From positions 3,358,501-3,422,500 of the forward strand of contig CP027224.1 in the NCBI GenBank assembly GCA_002973635.1: DNA of 64,000 nt, read 5' to 3'. Made by a program: the position numbers and the translations under genes. Within the stretch, counting starts at the first letter, position 1; every line of letters begins with the position of its first letter. A model generated the notes under the pieces. It was not told the origin of the DNA and searched no databases. It worked only from the letters and a program-made list of their open reading frames with translations. Below are positions 1 through 7,610 of the stretch, piece by piece. This DNA comes from Lysinibacillus sp. B2A1. GTDB lineage: Bacteria; Bacillota; Bacilli; Bacillales_A; Planococcaceae.

Positions 1-714
1 ACTTGCGTCAGCTACACAATGTGTAATTAAGAATCTAGAAATCACTAACTGATTTTGCTCAAAATCATCTTCTTTTAATACAAATCCATTTATATGAATG
101 CTTTTACCTTGATAGTTTAATAGATTATTATTAATGTCCTCATAATAAACGGAATATACATAATCCGTCATTTCAATAATTGGATTGCTGGCGAGCTGTT
201 GTTTCAACAAATCATATTCTTTTTTGGGCATCTCCTGTTTTTTTTCTAATAAGTTTGGATCAACAGGGTGTCCTTCAGTGGAATCATTCAGCATTGCTAT
301 GTCATCATCACCAGTAAGGGCTTGAGATTGATTAGTCATCATAATCGTGGCTCCTTTTTTTTCTGCAATCGAAGCATCTAAAACCTTGGTCGGTATGATT
401 AATCCAGTGACTATGGGAACGATAAGGATAAAATAAGACAAACCCTTTTTTATAGAAAGTGATGTATTTTCCTGATGATGTGAACAACATCCACATGTAG
501 CACGATATGAATTACTTTGTTTTGAAAAAGTAAAAACTCTTTTTAGCTGTACAACGAATAAAAATAAAAAAATAATCGCTACTATTTTACTCAATATATC
601 ATATTTTGGGTTTATTAATTTTGTTATGTTTCCCGTCATATGAAAACTGTAAATCATCGCAGAGAAAGCAAATAAAATGGCTGCTTTGACTGCTTGTTGG
701 AAGTGAAATCGCAT
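1..714 (-). CDS. TIGR03943/YcgQ-like membrane protein (C-terminus off the left edge)
   Basis: The reading frame is open from an ATG at 714 to the window edge (238 codons), so the C-terminus is missing. Two hydrophobic segments lie near residues 8-27 and 38-55, followed by a short Cys/His stretch (C-G-C-C-S-H-H), a third hydrophobic segment near 85-105 and a soluble domain. This architecture fits the TIGR03943 family (B. subtilis YcgQ), which partners a DUF318/YcgR permease. The permease gene ends 10 bp upstream in the same direction, and a GGGGG ribosome site precedes the ATG. With the Zur-like site upstream of the pair, a role in zinc or other divalent-metal handling is inferred; the transported substrate is not proven for the family. 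Confidence 0.8.
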   Translation of the reverse strand, partial: MRFHFQQAVKAAILFAFSAMIYSFHMTGNITKLINPKYDILSKIVAIIFLFLFVVQLKRVFTFSKQSNSYRATCGCCSHHQENTSLSIKKGLSYFILIVPIVTGLIIPTKVLDASIAEKKGATIMMTNQSQALTGDDDIAMLNDSTEGHPVDPNLLEKKQEMPKKEYDLLKQQLASNPIIEMTDYVYSVYYEDINNNLLNYQGKSIHINGFVLKEDDFEQNQLVISRFLITHCVADAS

Positions 715-724
715 AAATTTCCCC

Positions 725-1726
725 CTAAATATATGGTGCTGCCAGCCATAACAGAGTAAAAACAACAGCAAAGACTATGACTAATAACCATAATACAAAT
801 TTAATCCTAAATACGCCCAGCATCATAATGGTATTTTTAAAATCAATCATCGGTCCAAAAATTAAGAAGGCAAGAATAGCAGGTGAAGGGAAAATAGAAC
901 TAAATGAAGCTCCAATAAATGCATCAGCTTCAGAGCAAAGTGAGAGTATATAAGCTAGAGCCATCATAACAAATAGTGAAGATGATAGATCATTTCCAAT
1001 GTTAACTAGTGTCTTAGTTGATAGAAATGTTTGAACAAACGCAGCTAGAAAGGCACCAATGATTAAATATTTTCCCATATCAAAGAATTCGTCGATGGAA
1101 TGTGTTAACATATGGGAGCATTTTTTATTAAACGGTAATTTTTCTGTATGGGCATATGATTTGTTAATGTGAATACCTTGTTTAAATTGTGTTCCTTTAA
1201 AGGTAAAACTTATTATAAGAGCTATTATAATGGCAAAAAGAAATCCTAAAATCATTCGTAAACCTGCTATTTTCGTATCATTCCCAAATGCCATATAGGT
1301 AGAGACGATGACAATAGGGTTAATAAGTGGTCCAGTTAGCATAAAGCCCATTGCTGCATGAATAGGTACTCCTTTTGAGATTAGCCTTCTTACAATGGGA
1401 ACAATACCACATTCACATGCAGGAAATAATGCACCAACAATACAGCTCATAATAACAGCCATCAATTTATTTTTAGGAATCCATTTCTGTATATGATCCT
1501 CTGTGATAAATATTTGAATAAAGCCTGCGATAAGAACCCCAATTAACACAAAAGGTAGTGCTTCTATCAAAATACTTAAAAAGATTGTATTAAGATTTAA
1601 AAGGGAAGGACCGATAGCAAATATCAAAGGGATATTAGAATAGAAGGAAGGTGTTAGAAAAAGAGCTAAGATGAGCAAAAATAAAAACCAAAAATTCAAA
1701 AAGTATTTTATGACATAACGATTCAC
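725..1726 (-). CDS. YcgR-like permease (DUF318/ArsP superfamily)
   Basis: A 333-residue polytopic membrane protein with about eight hydrophobic segments. The family signature is visible around residues 100-145: P-A-C-E-C-G-I-V-P, followed by G-x-P-x-x-x-A-x-G-F-M-L-T-G-P-x-I-N-P. The start is GTG at 1726, with AGGAGG five bases upstream; the overlapping ATG at 1728 runs straight into a stop. The TIGR03943 partner follows after 10 bp, so the two form an operon. Homologues are annotated as putative permeases; some relatives (ArsP) export organoarsenicals, but the YcgR branch is usually paired with YcgQ and linked to zinc. A candidate Zur box lies about 55 bp upstream. Family membership is firm; metal transport is inference. 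Confidence 0.88.
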   Translation of the reverse strand: MNRYVIKYFLNFWFLFLLILALFLTPSFYSNIPLIFAIGPSLLNLNTIFLSILIEALPFVLIGVLIAGFIQIFITEDHIQKWIPKNKLMAVIMSCIVGALFPACECGIVPIVRRLISKGVPIHAAMGFMLTGPLINPIVIVSTYMAFGNDTKIAGLRMILGFLFAIIIALIISFTFKGTQFKQGIHINKSYAHTEKLPFNKKCSHMLTHSIDEFFDMGKYLIIGAFLAAFVQTFLSTKTLVNIGNDLSSSLFVMMALAYILSLCSEADAFIGASFSSIFPSPAILAFLIFGPMIDFKNTIMMLGVFRIKFVLWLLVIVFAVVFTLLWLAAPYI

Positions 1727-1774
1727 ATGTACCTCCTAAGTATATGTCTTCTAAAGATTAACTACTTTCTGTGA

Positions 1775-1791
1775 ACAGTAATGATTACGTT
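1775..1791. promoter_or_regulatory. Candidate Zur operator upstream of the ycgR-ycgQ-like operon
   Basis: The core G-T-A-A-T-g-A-T-T-A-C is a perfect 5-1-5 palindrome centred on 1783. It matches the centre of the Bacillus Zur consensus (TCGTAATNATTACGA) with weaker outer bases. It lies about 45-60 bp before the GTG start of the permease gene, where a repressor would block the promoter. The match is read from sequence; binding is not tested. Confidence 0.6.
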
Positions 1792-1837
1792 TTAAGGTAT
1801 GTACTATTCTTTTATATTATTACTAATGCTACAAAAA

Positions 1838-1872
1838 AGAGAATCACCGTAATTTTCCCAACGGTGATTCTT
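1838..1872 (-). terminator. Intrinsic terminator of the DJ-1-like gene
   Basis: An 11-bp perfect inverted repeat (AGAATCACCGT / ACGGTGATTCT) with a 10-nt loop lies just past the stop at 1886. On the minus strand it is followed by a T-rich tract (CTTTTTTGT). Confidence 0.8.
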
Positions 1873-1885
1873 AGGGGTCTTACTA

Positions 1886-2470
1886 TTATTTGAAGCCCAT
1901 TAAATCCTGTACTTTTTTGGTATTATCAATTGATGTTAGCATTTCAAGTAAGGTAAAAGCCACGTCGAAGGCAGTACCTGGATTGGATGATGTAATGATA
2001 TGTTCGTTTAGGACAATTCGCTCGTTGACAATGTCTGCACCGTAGGATTGGAGCTGTGCTAAACGTTTGCTTGTTGAATGATTATAGGTGGTAGCTTTTC
2101 GATTTTGTAGAATGCCACTATGACCTAAAATAAGAGAAGCTACACAAACCGTGGCAATTGGTTTTTTATGTTCATCAAAGTGACGGACAACTTCTTGGAA
2201 TTCTTCACTGAAGGCATCAGTATAAAAGCCCGCTTCCTCAAATCCACCAGGGATAGCGAGAGCATCAAAATCCACTAATGAAACTTCATGAAGTAATTTT
2301 TCTGGGGCTACGTTAAAATTCCATGTACATTGCAGTTGTGGATGCAAACCGACAGTCACTACTTCTGTTGACCCATCACCCTCCCATTTATTCCAACCAA
2401 GTACATCTGTAAAGACACTCGCTTCAACAGCCTCAAACCCATTTGCTAATAATAATAAAATTTTTTTCAT
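1886..2470 (-). CDS. DJ-1/PfpI (ThiJ) family protein
   Basis: A 194-residue protein of DJ-1/PfpI length. It has the family elbow with the nucleophile cysteine in A-T-V-C-V-A-S (near residue 110), and an A-I-P-G-G-F-E-E-A-G-F loop containing the conserved acidic residue. The N-terminal K-K-I-L-L-L-L-A-N-G-F-E-A-V-E-A is typical. Members act as glyoxalase III/deglycases, chaperones or hydrolases; nothing here chooses among these. The ATG at 2470 has AAAGGAGG upstream. The gene is divergent from the Lrp/AsnC gene with a 141-bp shared promoter region, so control by that regulator is plausible. A second, distinct DJ-1 homologue lies at 30313-30939. Confidence 0.88.
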   Translation of the reverse strand: MKKILLLLANGFEAVEASVFTDVLGWNKWEGDGSTEVVTVGLHPQLQCTWNFNVAPEKLLHEVSLVDFDALAIPGGFEEAGFYTDAFSEEFQEVVRHFDEHKKPIATVCVASLILGHSGILQNRKATTYNHSTSKRLAQLQSYGADIVNERIVLNEHIITSSNPGTAFDVAFTLLEMLTSIDNTKKVQDLMGFK

Positions 2471-2611
2471 GCTGATATTGCCTCCTTTTATATGTTTATT
2501 GTAGAGGACAAGGTTTCACAATAACAGAAGTTGTATAATGTAATTATAAGAATAAAGTTAATAATATAAGGAATTTTTTTAAATCTAATTAATATAAAAA
2601 GGTGGAAAACA

Positions 2612-3058
2612 ATGGATAAAATAGATACTGATATTTTATTGCAATTACAGCAAAATGCAAAAATTTCAATGAAGGAATTAGCGGCATCCGTTCATTTATC
2701 CTCGCCAGCTGTTATTGAGCGTGTTAAAAAGCTTGAAGAGCAAGGAATGATTGAAGGGTATAGTACAAAAGTAAATTTAAAAAAGTTGCAGCGTACGATT
2801 CAAGCTATTATTTTGTTTAAATCGATAGATTGTAAAAGTCTTTCAGATTTTTGCAATGCCCATCCAGATGTTTTGGAGTGTTATCGGGTAGCTGGGGAGA
2901 TTAGTTATATTGTAAAGCTTGCTACATATTCAGTGGAAACATTGGAGAGGTTTATTGATGAGGCAATGCCCTATGGAACGCCTTCAACTAATATTGTGCT
3001 ATCTTCAACGGAGAAGAAAGTCATAGCTCCATTTTTTAATGGAAATTTAGACAAATAA
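2612..3058 (+). CDS. Lrp/AsnC family transcriptional regulator
   Basis: 148 residues, the standard size of single-unit Lrp/AsnC proteins. An N-terminal winged helix-turn-helix (I-D-x-x-I-L-x-x-L-Q-x-N-A-K-I-S, then S-x-x-A-V-I-E-R-V-K-K-L-E at residues about 30-42) is followed by a C-terminal RAM ligand-binding domain, with a conserved V-x-E-C-Y-R-V-A-G-E-I-S-Y segment around 88-100. Lrp proteins form octamers and sense amino acids or related metabolites. The gene is divergent from the DJ-1-like gene, the likely target besides itself. The ATG has AAAGGTGG upstream. Immediately 3' lies a 21-bp repeat array rather than an obvious terminator. Confidence 0.92.
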   Translation: MDKIDTDILLQLQQNAKISMKELAASVHLSSPAVIERVKKLEEQGMIEGYSTKVNLKKLQRTIQAIILFKSIDCKSLSDFCNAHPDVLECYRVAGEISYIVKLATYSVETLERFIDEAMPYGTPSTNIVLSSTEKKVIAPFFNGNLDK

Positions 3059-3078
3059 GAATATAATATGGTCGAAAC

Positions 3079-3285
3079 TGAACAGGTGAAGAGAAAACCG
3101 CTCCAGTAGCCCAGGAAATTGCTCAGAAAAGAGAAAACTTGCTCGGGTAGCCCAAGAACCTGCTCAGGTAAGGGAAAAACCTGCTCGAGTAGCCAAGGAA
3201 ATTGCTCAGGAAAAGGGAAACCTGCTCGGGTGACTAAGGAAATTGCTCAGGTAACCGAGAAGACTGCGTAGGAACCAGTTGAAGT
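3079..3285 (+). repeat. Degenerate 21-bp tandem array, about 10 units (family A, copy 1)
   Basis: Units begin at about 3079, 3099, 3120, 3140, 3161, 3182, 3203, 3223, 3244 and 3265, giving spacings of 20 or 21 bp. The core is YGCTCRGGTAgCc followed by a purine-rich tail. Units alternate between a CGGGTAGCC-like and a CAGGTAAGG-like form, so there is also a 42-bp higher-order period. Read from GCT, the 21-bp units encode A-R-V-A-x-E-x alternating with A-Q-V-x-E-K-x, but the 20-bp units break the frame. It fills the gap between the Lrp gene and the ECF sigma operon. The same unit recurs at 11927-12115. Confidence 0.9.
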
Positions 3286-3383
3286 TGTGAATCATTCTGC
3301 CAGCTTTGTAGAGAAAAAATTTCAAAAAATGCAAACCTCTAGCTTGTGAGCACCGTTTAAAAGGGCAGAGAGGGGGAGAGAAG

Positions 3384-3902
3384 TTGCTTGAGATTTATGA
3401 ACTCGAAAAAATAATGGAAAAGCATACAGAAAGACTGATTCGACTGGCTTTTTATTATGTAAGAGATTTACAATGTGCAGAAGATATCGTTCAGGATGTA
3501 TTTATTAAATTTTATGAACAACAAGAAAACTACGAAGAACGTGGAGAATTGCGGGCATATTTATCAAAACTTGTCATCAATAAAAGTAAAGATTATTTAC
3601 GTAGCTGGACATACCGTAAAATTCAGGTTCAACAGAAAATTTTTGCGAAGCAAGCTGTGATAAGGAGGGACATACTTGTTCAGCAAGATGAACAAACGTT
3701 AATTGAAAATGCTATTTTAGCTCTACCATTAAAACAGCGTGAGGTTCTAATTTATTTTTATTTCGAAGAATTACCTGTTATGGAAATTGCCGAGCTATTA
3801 AGTATTCCGGAGAGCACAGTCAAAACAAGGCTTCGTCGTGGGAGAGAGCTATTAAAGCCAAAGCTACAGCATATTGAGTGGGAGGTGCTACTGCATGAGT
3901 AA
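3384..3902 (+). CDS. ECF-type RNA polymerase sigma factor
   Basis: 172 residues. Sigma region 2 (residues about 12-75) contains A-E-D-I-V-Q-D-V-F-I-K-F-Y, and region 4 (about 115-165) contains L-P-x-K-x-R-E-V-L-I-Y-F-Y-F-E-E-L and the helix-turn-helix I-P-E-S-T-V-K-T-R-L-R-R-G-R. No region 3 is present, as expected of an ECF sigma. The start is TTG at 3384 after a GGGGGAGAG ribosome site. It overlaps the anti-sigma gene by 8 bp, so translation is coupled. The motif S-W-T-Y-R-K between the domains is shared with the sigma at 51535-52068, suggesting they are paralogues. The inducing stress cannot be read from sequence. Confidence 0.9.
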   Translation: MLEIYELEKIMEKHTERLIRLAFYYVRDLQCAEDIVQDVFIKFYEQQENYEERGELRAYLSKLVINKSKDYLRSWTYRKIQVQQKIFAKQAVIRRDILVQQDEQTLIENAILALPLKQREVLIYFYFEELPVMEIAELLSIPESTVKTRLRRGRELLKPKLQHIEWEVLLHE

Positions 3903-4854
3903 ATTGAATGTGACAGTAATAAGGGATTTATCGGAAAGTAAAAAGAGGGTTATGGCAAATGTTGTGCAGCATATAGAACAGCGTGACAATATAAAAAGAG
4001 CTTGGCGATGGCAATATAGTTTAATAACCATTATTTTTACAGCATGTATAGGGTTGTTTTTCTATTCACAATTACAATTTGATAATAAGCTGCATTTATC
4101 TTCAAATGAGCTGCCAATTCTAGATGAAGAAGAAATATCCTTAAATTTGAATGTATATAATCCTCAAAGTGAACAATCTCGTAATGCTTTTTTTCAAACA
4201 ACGATAGAAATGGATGCTTATCACGCATATGCTTTAAGCAAGGGAATTGAAATAAATGAAGAACTAATAGACAAGAATAGAAGAATAAGTAAACGAGATT
4301 TCGAGAATCAATTAGAAGATGAACATTTTAATAATAGTCTTGCAAGTTTAGAGCTTACATTTGATGAGTATTTTGAAAAATATATCGAGCCTTTAAATAT
4401 TAAGGGAATCGCGCAAAACGAATTACTCAAAGATTATCAAAAGAGATATGAAAATTCCTTTCCACTACATGCTTATCTTGGTGTTAAAAAAGAGGCAATG
4501 GATTATCTTACTGCAAAATTTGTAGATAAAATTGACTATTTAAAGAAAAAATTTCAATTTTCAATGAATCCAAAAGATGCGTACGTATCTGACACAAAGT
4601 ATAAAACAGGCTATGTTGTAGCAATTGAAGAAGATCGTTTCTTGGTTGTTTCTGGGGAAGTAAAAGATTTAATTGGACATTTAACAAATGAAGAAATGAT
4701 TAATCAAAAAGAAAATGGCATTTGGTACCCTCTACATGAAGTAAAAGATAAACTTGCTGTAGGAAACATGGTAAGTGTTACCTATAGTATGCAAGAGCGT
4801 CTTGGCAAATATGGCTTTGTAGCTAATTTGGATGAAATTGAAATTGTGAAATAA
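3895..4854 (+). CDS. Membrane-bound anti-sigma factor (predicted)
   Basis: 319 residues from ATG 3895, chosen because GGGAGGTG lies 8 bases before it; an upstream TTG at 3874 lacks such a site. A cytoplasmic N-terminus of about 40 residues is followed by one membrane segment (roughly residues 42-62) and a large extracytoplasmic domain rich in K, E, D and N. That layout, and the 8-bp overlap with an ECF sigma gene, identify it as the cognate anti-sigma factor that holds the sigma at the membrane. No named anti-sigma domain or zinc-binding H-x3-C-x2-C motif is visible. The C-terminal part (about 240-319) has a predicted beta-rich character and might sense a ligand; this is inference. Confidence 0.72.
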   Translation: MSKLNVTVIRDLSESKKRVMANVVQHIEQRDNIKRAWRWQYSLITIIFTACIGLFFYSQLQFDNKLHLSSNELPILDEEEISLNLNVYNPQSEQSRNAFFQTTIEMDAYHAYALSKGIEINEELIDKNRRISKRDFENQLEDEHFNNSLASLELTFDEYFEKYIEPLNIKGIAQNELLKDYQKRYENSFPLHAYLGVKKEAMDYLTAKFVDKIDYLKKKFQFSMNPKDAYVSDTKYKTGYVVAIEEDRFLVVSGEVKDLIGHLTNEEMINQKENGIWYPLHEVKDKLAVGNMVSVTYSMQERLGKYGFVANLDEIEIVK

Positions 4855-4860
4855 TAGAAA

Positions 4861-4930
4861 AGCAGCTTATCCTAAATGATATGCCCCAATTCACAATGAG
4901 GGTCATTTTCATTTAGGATAAGCTGTTTTT
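4861..4930 (+). terminator. Terminator of the sigma/anti-sigma operon
   Basis: A 16-bp inverted repeat (AGCTTATCCTAAATGA and its complement, 4864-4879 and 4909-4924) is followed by TTTTT. The loop is about 29 nt. Confidence 0.8.
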
Positions 4931-4984
4931 GGTTTTAAATTAAGATACAATTATTGCAAGTAATTACAGCATTATTACATAAAA

Positions 4985-5215
4985 CAATCATGAGCTTTCT
5001 TCTCCCAACCCTGGCATGAAAATAAGTTCCTCCTGTCCATAATGGTAGTGACACAAACAGGATGTAAGACGCGGCTTTTTTTGGTGGCTTAGACCCTGGG
5101 CATAAAACTGTTTGAGTGAATTTGGTGTTCAACCCTTTGTTAGCTCCACTTGATAGTAGGATGACTACGTACAGAAAAATGCTTATTTTCAAATTCACTC
5201 ACTGTTTGTGATCTT
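4985..5215 (+). ncRNA. Candidate bridge RNA region of the IS110 element
   Basis: This non-coding block lies directly upstream of an IS110-group recombinase, where the bridge RNA of such elements is encoded. It carries a repeated motif (ACCCTGGCATgAAAA near 5008 and ACCCTGGGCATAAAA near 5093) and several G/C-rich short inverted segments in an otherwise AT-rich stretch, consistent with paired internal loops. An 87-codon minus-strand frame across it has no family resemblance. Target- and donor-binding loops were not resolved by eye. Confidence 0.42.
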
Positions 5216-5235
5216 TATTGTTTGGAGTGATTTTT

Positions 5236-6375
5236 ATGGAGGTATTTATTAAGAATTGTGCAGGCTTAGATGTGCATTCTGAGACAATTGTTGCTTGCGT
5301 TTTAAAAGGGAGACACGAAAACGAAGTATATCAAGAAATAGAAACTTTCCCTACGCTCACGAAAGATTTGTTTCGTCTATTGAAATGGTTAGAAAGCCAT
5401 GAAGTTACACATATTGCGATGGAGAGTACGGGTGTGTATTGGAAACCTGTATTTAATATTTTGGAGGACTTTTTTGATATTACACTTGCGAATGCCCAAC
5501 GAATCAAAAACGTTCCTGGCAGAAAAACAGACGTTTCAGATGCAGAATGGATTGCGAAGTTATTACGTCATGGCTTGATTGAAAAGAGTTTTGTTCCACC
5601 CGTGGAGATTCGAGAACTCAGAGATTTAACAAGACTTCGGAAAAAGTGGATTGGCCATTTAACTTCTGAAAAGAATCGCATTCAAAAAGTATTAGAAAGT
5701 TCAAATGTCAAACTAAGTACTGTGATTTCAGATGTATTTGGCGTATCCGGGCGTAAATTACTAAATCGATTAATTGAACAAGGTTATGTAGATGAAGCCG
5801 ATGTCAAAAAGAATATTCATGGAAGGTTAGCCCCTAAAAAACAATTGATTACCGATTCTTTATTTGGAACACTCAATGAACATCAAATATTTCTTATTCG
5901 CCAATCTTGGCGACACATTGAATATTTGGAGTCATTGGTTTTAGAAATTGAAGAACGGATTAATCAACTATTACAAAATTATCATGAAGAACTTCAATTA
6001 TTAATGACAATTCCAGGTATAAAAAAAGATACTGCCGCAGTTATCATTGCAGAAATTGGTGTAAACATGAATCAGTTTCCCACATCACAACACCTTGCTT
6101 CATGGGCAGGCGTATCTCCTGGTAATCATGAGAGTGCAGGAAAAAGAAAAAGTACGCGTTCTATTAAGGGAAATCCACACATTAAATCGGCCATGTGTGA
6201 GGCAGCTTGGGCAGTTTCAAGAAGTCGAAATCGTTGGTTAGCCAACAAATATTGGTCACTCGCAGCACGAAGAGGCAAGAAAAAAGCACTCGTTGCGATT
6301 TCGCATCGAATGCTTCGAATTATTTACTCCATGCTACTGAACAAGGAGCCATATAAAGAACCACAATTGGTTTAG
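5236..6375 (+). CDS. IS110 family transposase/recombinase (DEDD)
   Basis: 379 residues from ATG 5236 (TTGGAGTG ribosome site at 5221-5228). The N-terminal RuvC-like DEDD domain shows G-L-D-V-H-S (first Asp, near residue 10), M-E-S-T-G-V-Y-W (Glu, near 67), and R-K-T-D-V-S-D-A-E-W (Asp pair, near 101-104). The C-terminal transposase_20 domain shows I-P-G-I-K-x-D-T-A-A (near 263) and the serine motif A-G-V-S-P-G-N-H-E-S-A-G-K. These proteins work with an RNA encoded in the element to choose donor and target. The gene is intact, so the element may be active. Assignment to IS110 rather than IS1111 rests on the long 5' non-coding end. Confidence 0.93.
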   Translation: MEVFIKNCAGLDVHSETIVACVLKGRHENEVYQEIETFPTLTKDLFRLLKWLESHEVTHIAMESTGVYWKPVFNILEDFFDITLANAQRIKNVPGRKTDVSDAEWIAKLLRHGLIEKSFVPPVEIRELRDLTRLRKKWIGHLTSEKNRIQKVLESSNVKLSTVISDVFGVSGRKLLNRLIEQGYVDEADVKKNIHGRLAPKKQLITDSLFGTLNEHQIFLIRQSWRHIEYLESLVLEIEERINQLLQNYHEELQLLMTIPGIKKDTAAVIIAEIGVNMNQFPTSQHLASWAGVSPGNHESAGKRKSTRSIKGNPHIKSAMCEAAWAVSRSRNRWLANKYWSLAARRGKKKALVAISHRMLRIIYSMLLNKEPYKEPQLV

Positions 6376-6550
6376 TTTAACCAAAAACCAAAAGTAATAA
6401 ACCAAGATACCTTCCGACAGGTACCTTTGCTTTCTCATTGGCTTTTTTCGTTATTTATAGAATGACCTAGTCCACTTAATAATATTCAAAAAACAAAGAC
6501 ATTATTTATTTTCACAGAAAAAAAGAAAAAAGGGAGTGAAGGCTTTGTTT

Positions 6551-7207
6551 ATGCTTATGGATTTTGCAACCGCGTTTCTGTTAACTATTCCTCTATTATT
6601 TTTACATTTTAAGAGTAACTATATGAAGCATTGTAAATGGCAGTTTTTTTCTTCAATAGGGTTATTAAATTTTTTAACTATTTATTATGTGATATCCTTC
6701 GGTGACATCTTTTGGGTTGTGCTTATTTGGCAGTTGGTTTTTATTTGGTCAATCAGTATCGTTTATTATTGGTATTTGTCTAAACAGGATTATCACTCAG
6801 ATTATTATTGGGGTTTAAGAAAAAAACATTTCCTTTGGATAGGAACACTCACAATCATTAGTATCTTTATGGTGTTTATAGGTATGTATGGAGCCAATAC
6901 AAAAGTTATTGCCTTTCATCAGCAAGTAATGCAGGATTTTGAGAACAGCCCTAATCGCCAGCTGTATTTAATCGAACATACAATTAATCCAGCTACATTG
7001 CTAGATTTATCAGATCAAATAGAGAAGGTGAGAGGTGGACAAGTACGTGCATTAACCTTTCCTTGGCGAAGCAAGGTAATTGTGACGATAGGCAATAGGG
7101 AACAAAAGGAATTCACTTATGTAAGGTTATATGATGGATGGAAGCTAGACGGCATTTATCGAGAAAGTTATACTATGGATGTTGACAGGAGTACAGAGAA
7201 TGATTGA
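6551..7207 (+). CDS. Uncharacterised membrane protein
   Basis: About 218 residues from ATG 6551, preferred because AGGGAGTGA lies about 11 bases before it; GTG 6536 has the ribosome site almost on top of it. Four hydrophobic segments occur in the first 130 residues (near 5-20, 32-50, 55-75 and 95-115). A C-terminal soluble part of about 100 residues contains an R-G-G-Q-V-R-A-L-T-F-P-W segment. I do not recognise the family. It overlaps the next gene by 8 bp (ATGATTGA), and a third gene follows after 9 bp, so the three form an operon just downstream of the IS110 element, which may have displaced the original upstream context. Confidence 0.6.
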   Translation: MLMDFATAFLLTIPLLFLHFKSNYMKHCKWQFFSSIGLLNFLTIYYVISFGDIFWVVLIWQLVFIWSISIVYYWYLSKQDYHSDYYWGLRKKHFLWIGTLTIISIFMVFIGMYGANTKVIAFHQQVMQDFENSPNRQLYLIEHTINPATLLDLSDQIEKVRGGQVRALTFPWRSKVIVTIGNREQKEFTYVRLYDGWKLDGIYRESYTMDVDRSTEND

Positions 7208-7601
7208 TTATTTTGAACGGATCGTGCGCTTGACTGATTTGGAAGTCTGGTCAATCCGTATCGAGCAAATACGTTACTGCTTAGTCATTGAGGATGAAAG
7301 AAGAAAGGCGTCAATTGAGGAATTGGATTTGCTAGATGCTATTGATGAAGATGCTCAACGGACAAATTATATATCAGTTAGCATTTTTTCTGAAATCCAT
7401 GTAAAAGAGGAACATATAGAAGTTTTAGATGATTATTCAAAGCGCTTCACAGATCATTTAGCACTTGCTCATTGTAATGTAGTTGTGAAATTTTATTTGG
7501 AGCGACCAGAAATTGCAATAGATCGATTGTTGTTTCAAAAATATGGTTATAAATTAGCAGATATACCATTAGAAAAATTATGGCATTTGAATCAAGAATA
7601 A
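7200..7601 (+). CDS. Hypothetical protein, middle gene of a three-gene operon
   Basis: 133 residues from ATG 7200. This start was chosen over one at 7179 because ACAGGAGTA sits 6 bases upstream and because it gives the ATGATTGA overlap with the preceding stop. The protein is soluble and acidic (many E, D, I, L), without cysteine clusters or membrane segments. The C-terminal L-L-F-Q-K-Y-G-Y-K-L-A-D-I-P-L-E-K-L-W is amphipathic. I do not recognise a domain. Coupled translation to a membrane protein and proximity to a DUF2785 gene suggest a shared but unknown function. Confidence 0.55.
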   Translation: MIDYFERIVRLTDLEVWSIRIEQIRYCLVIEDERRKASIEELDLLDAIDEDAQRTNYISVSIFSEIHVKEEHIEVLDDYSKRFTDHLALAHCNVVVKFYLERPEIAIDRLLFQKYGYKLADIPLEKLWHLNQE

Positions 7602-7610
7602 GGAGAAAAC

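Larger units (their letters stand above)
4927..6393 (+). mobile_element. IS110-type insertion sequence (ends approximate)
   Basis: The element comprises one DEDD transposase gene with about 300 bp of non-coding DNA before it and little after it, the layout of the IS110 group. Exact ends are not visible: IS110 elements have no classical terminal inverted repeats and make no clear target duplication. A 10-bp match (TTTTGGTTTT at 4927-4936 and its complement at 6384-6393) is offered as a weak guide to the ends and may be coincidence. The element sits between the terminator of the sigma operon and the next operon, so it breaks no gene. Confidence 0.7.

Noticed and set aside
4935..5198. An 87-codon minus-strand frame upstream of the IS110 transposase
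   Set aside because: It overlaps the non-coding end of the element, has no family resemblance and no ribosome site, and is better explained as RNA-coding or spacer sequence.
4927..6393. Precise IS110 element boundaries
   Set aside because: The only candidate is a 10-bp T/G-rich subterminal match that could be chance. Boundaries are given as approximate.
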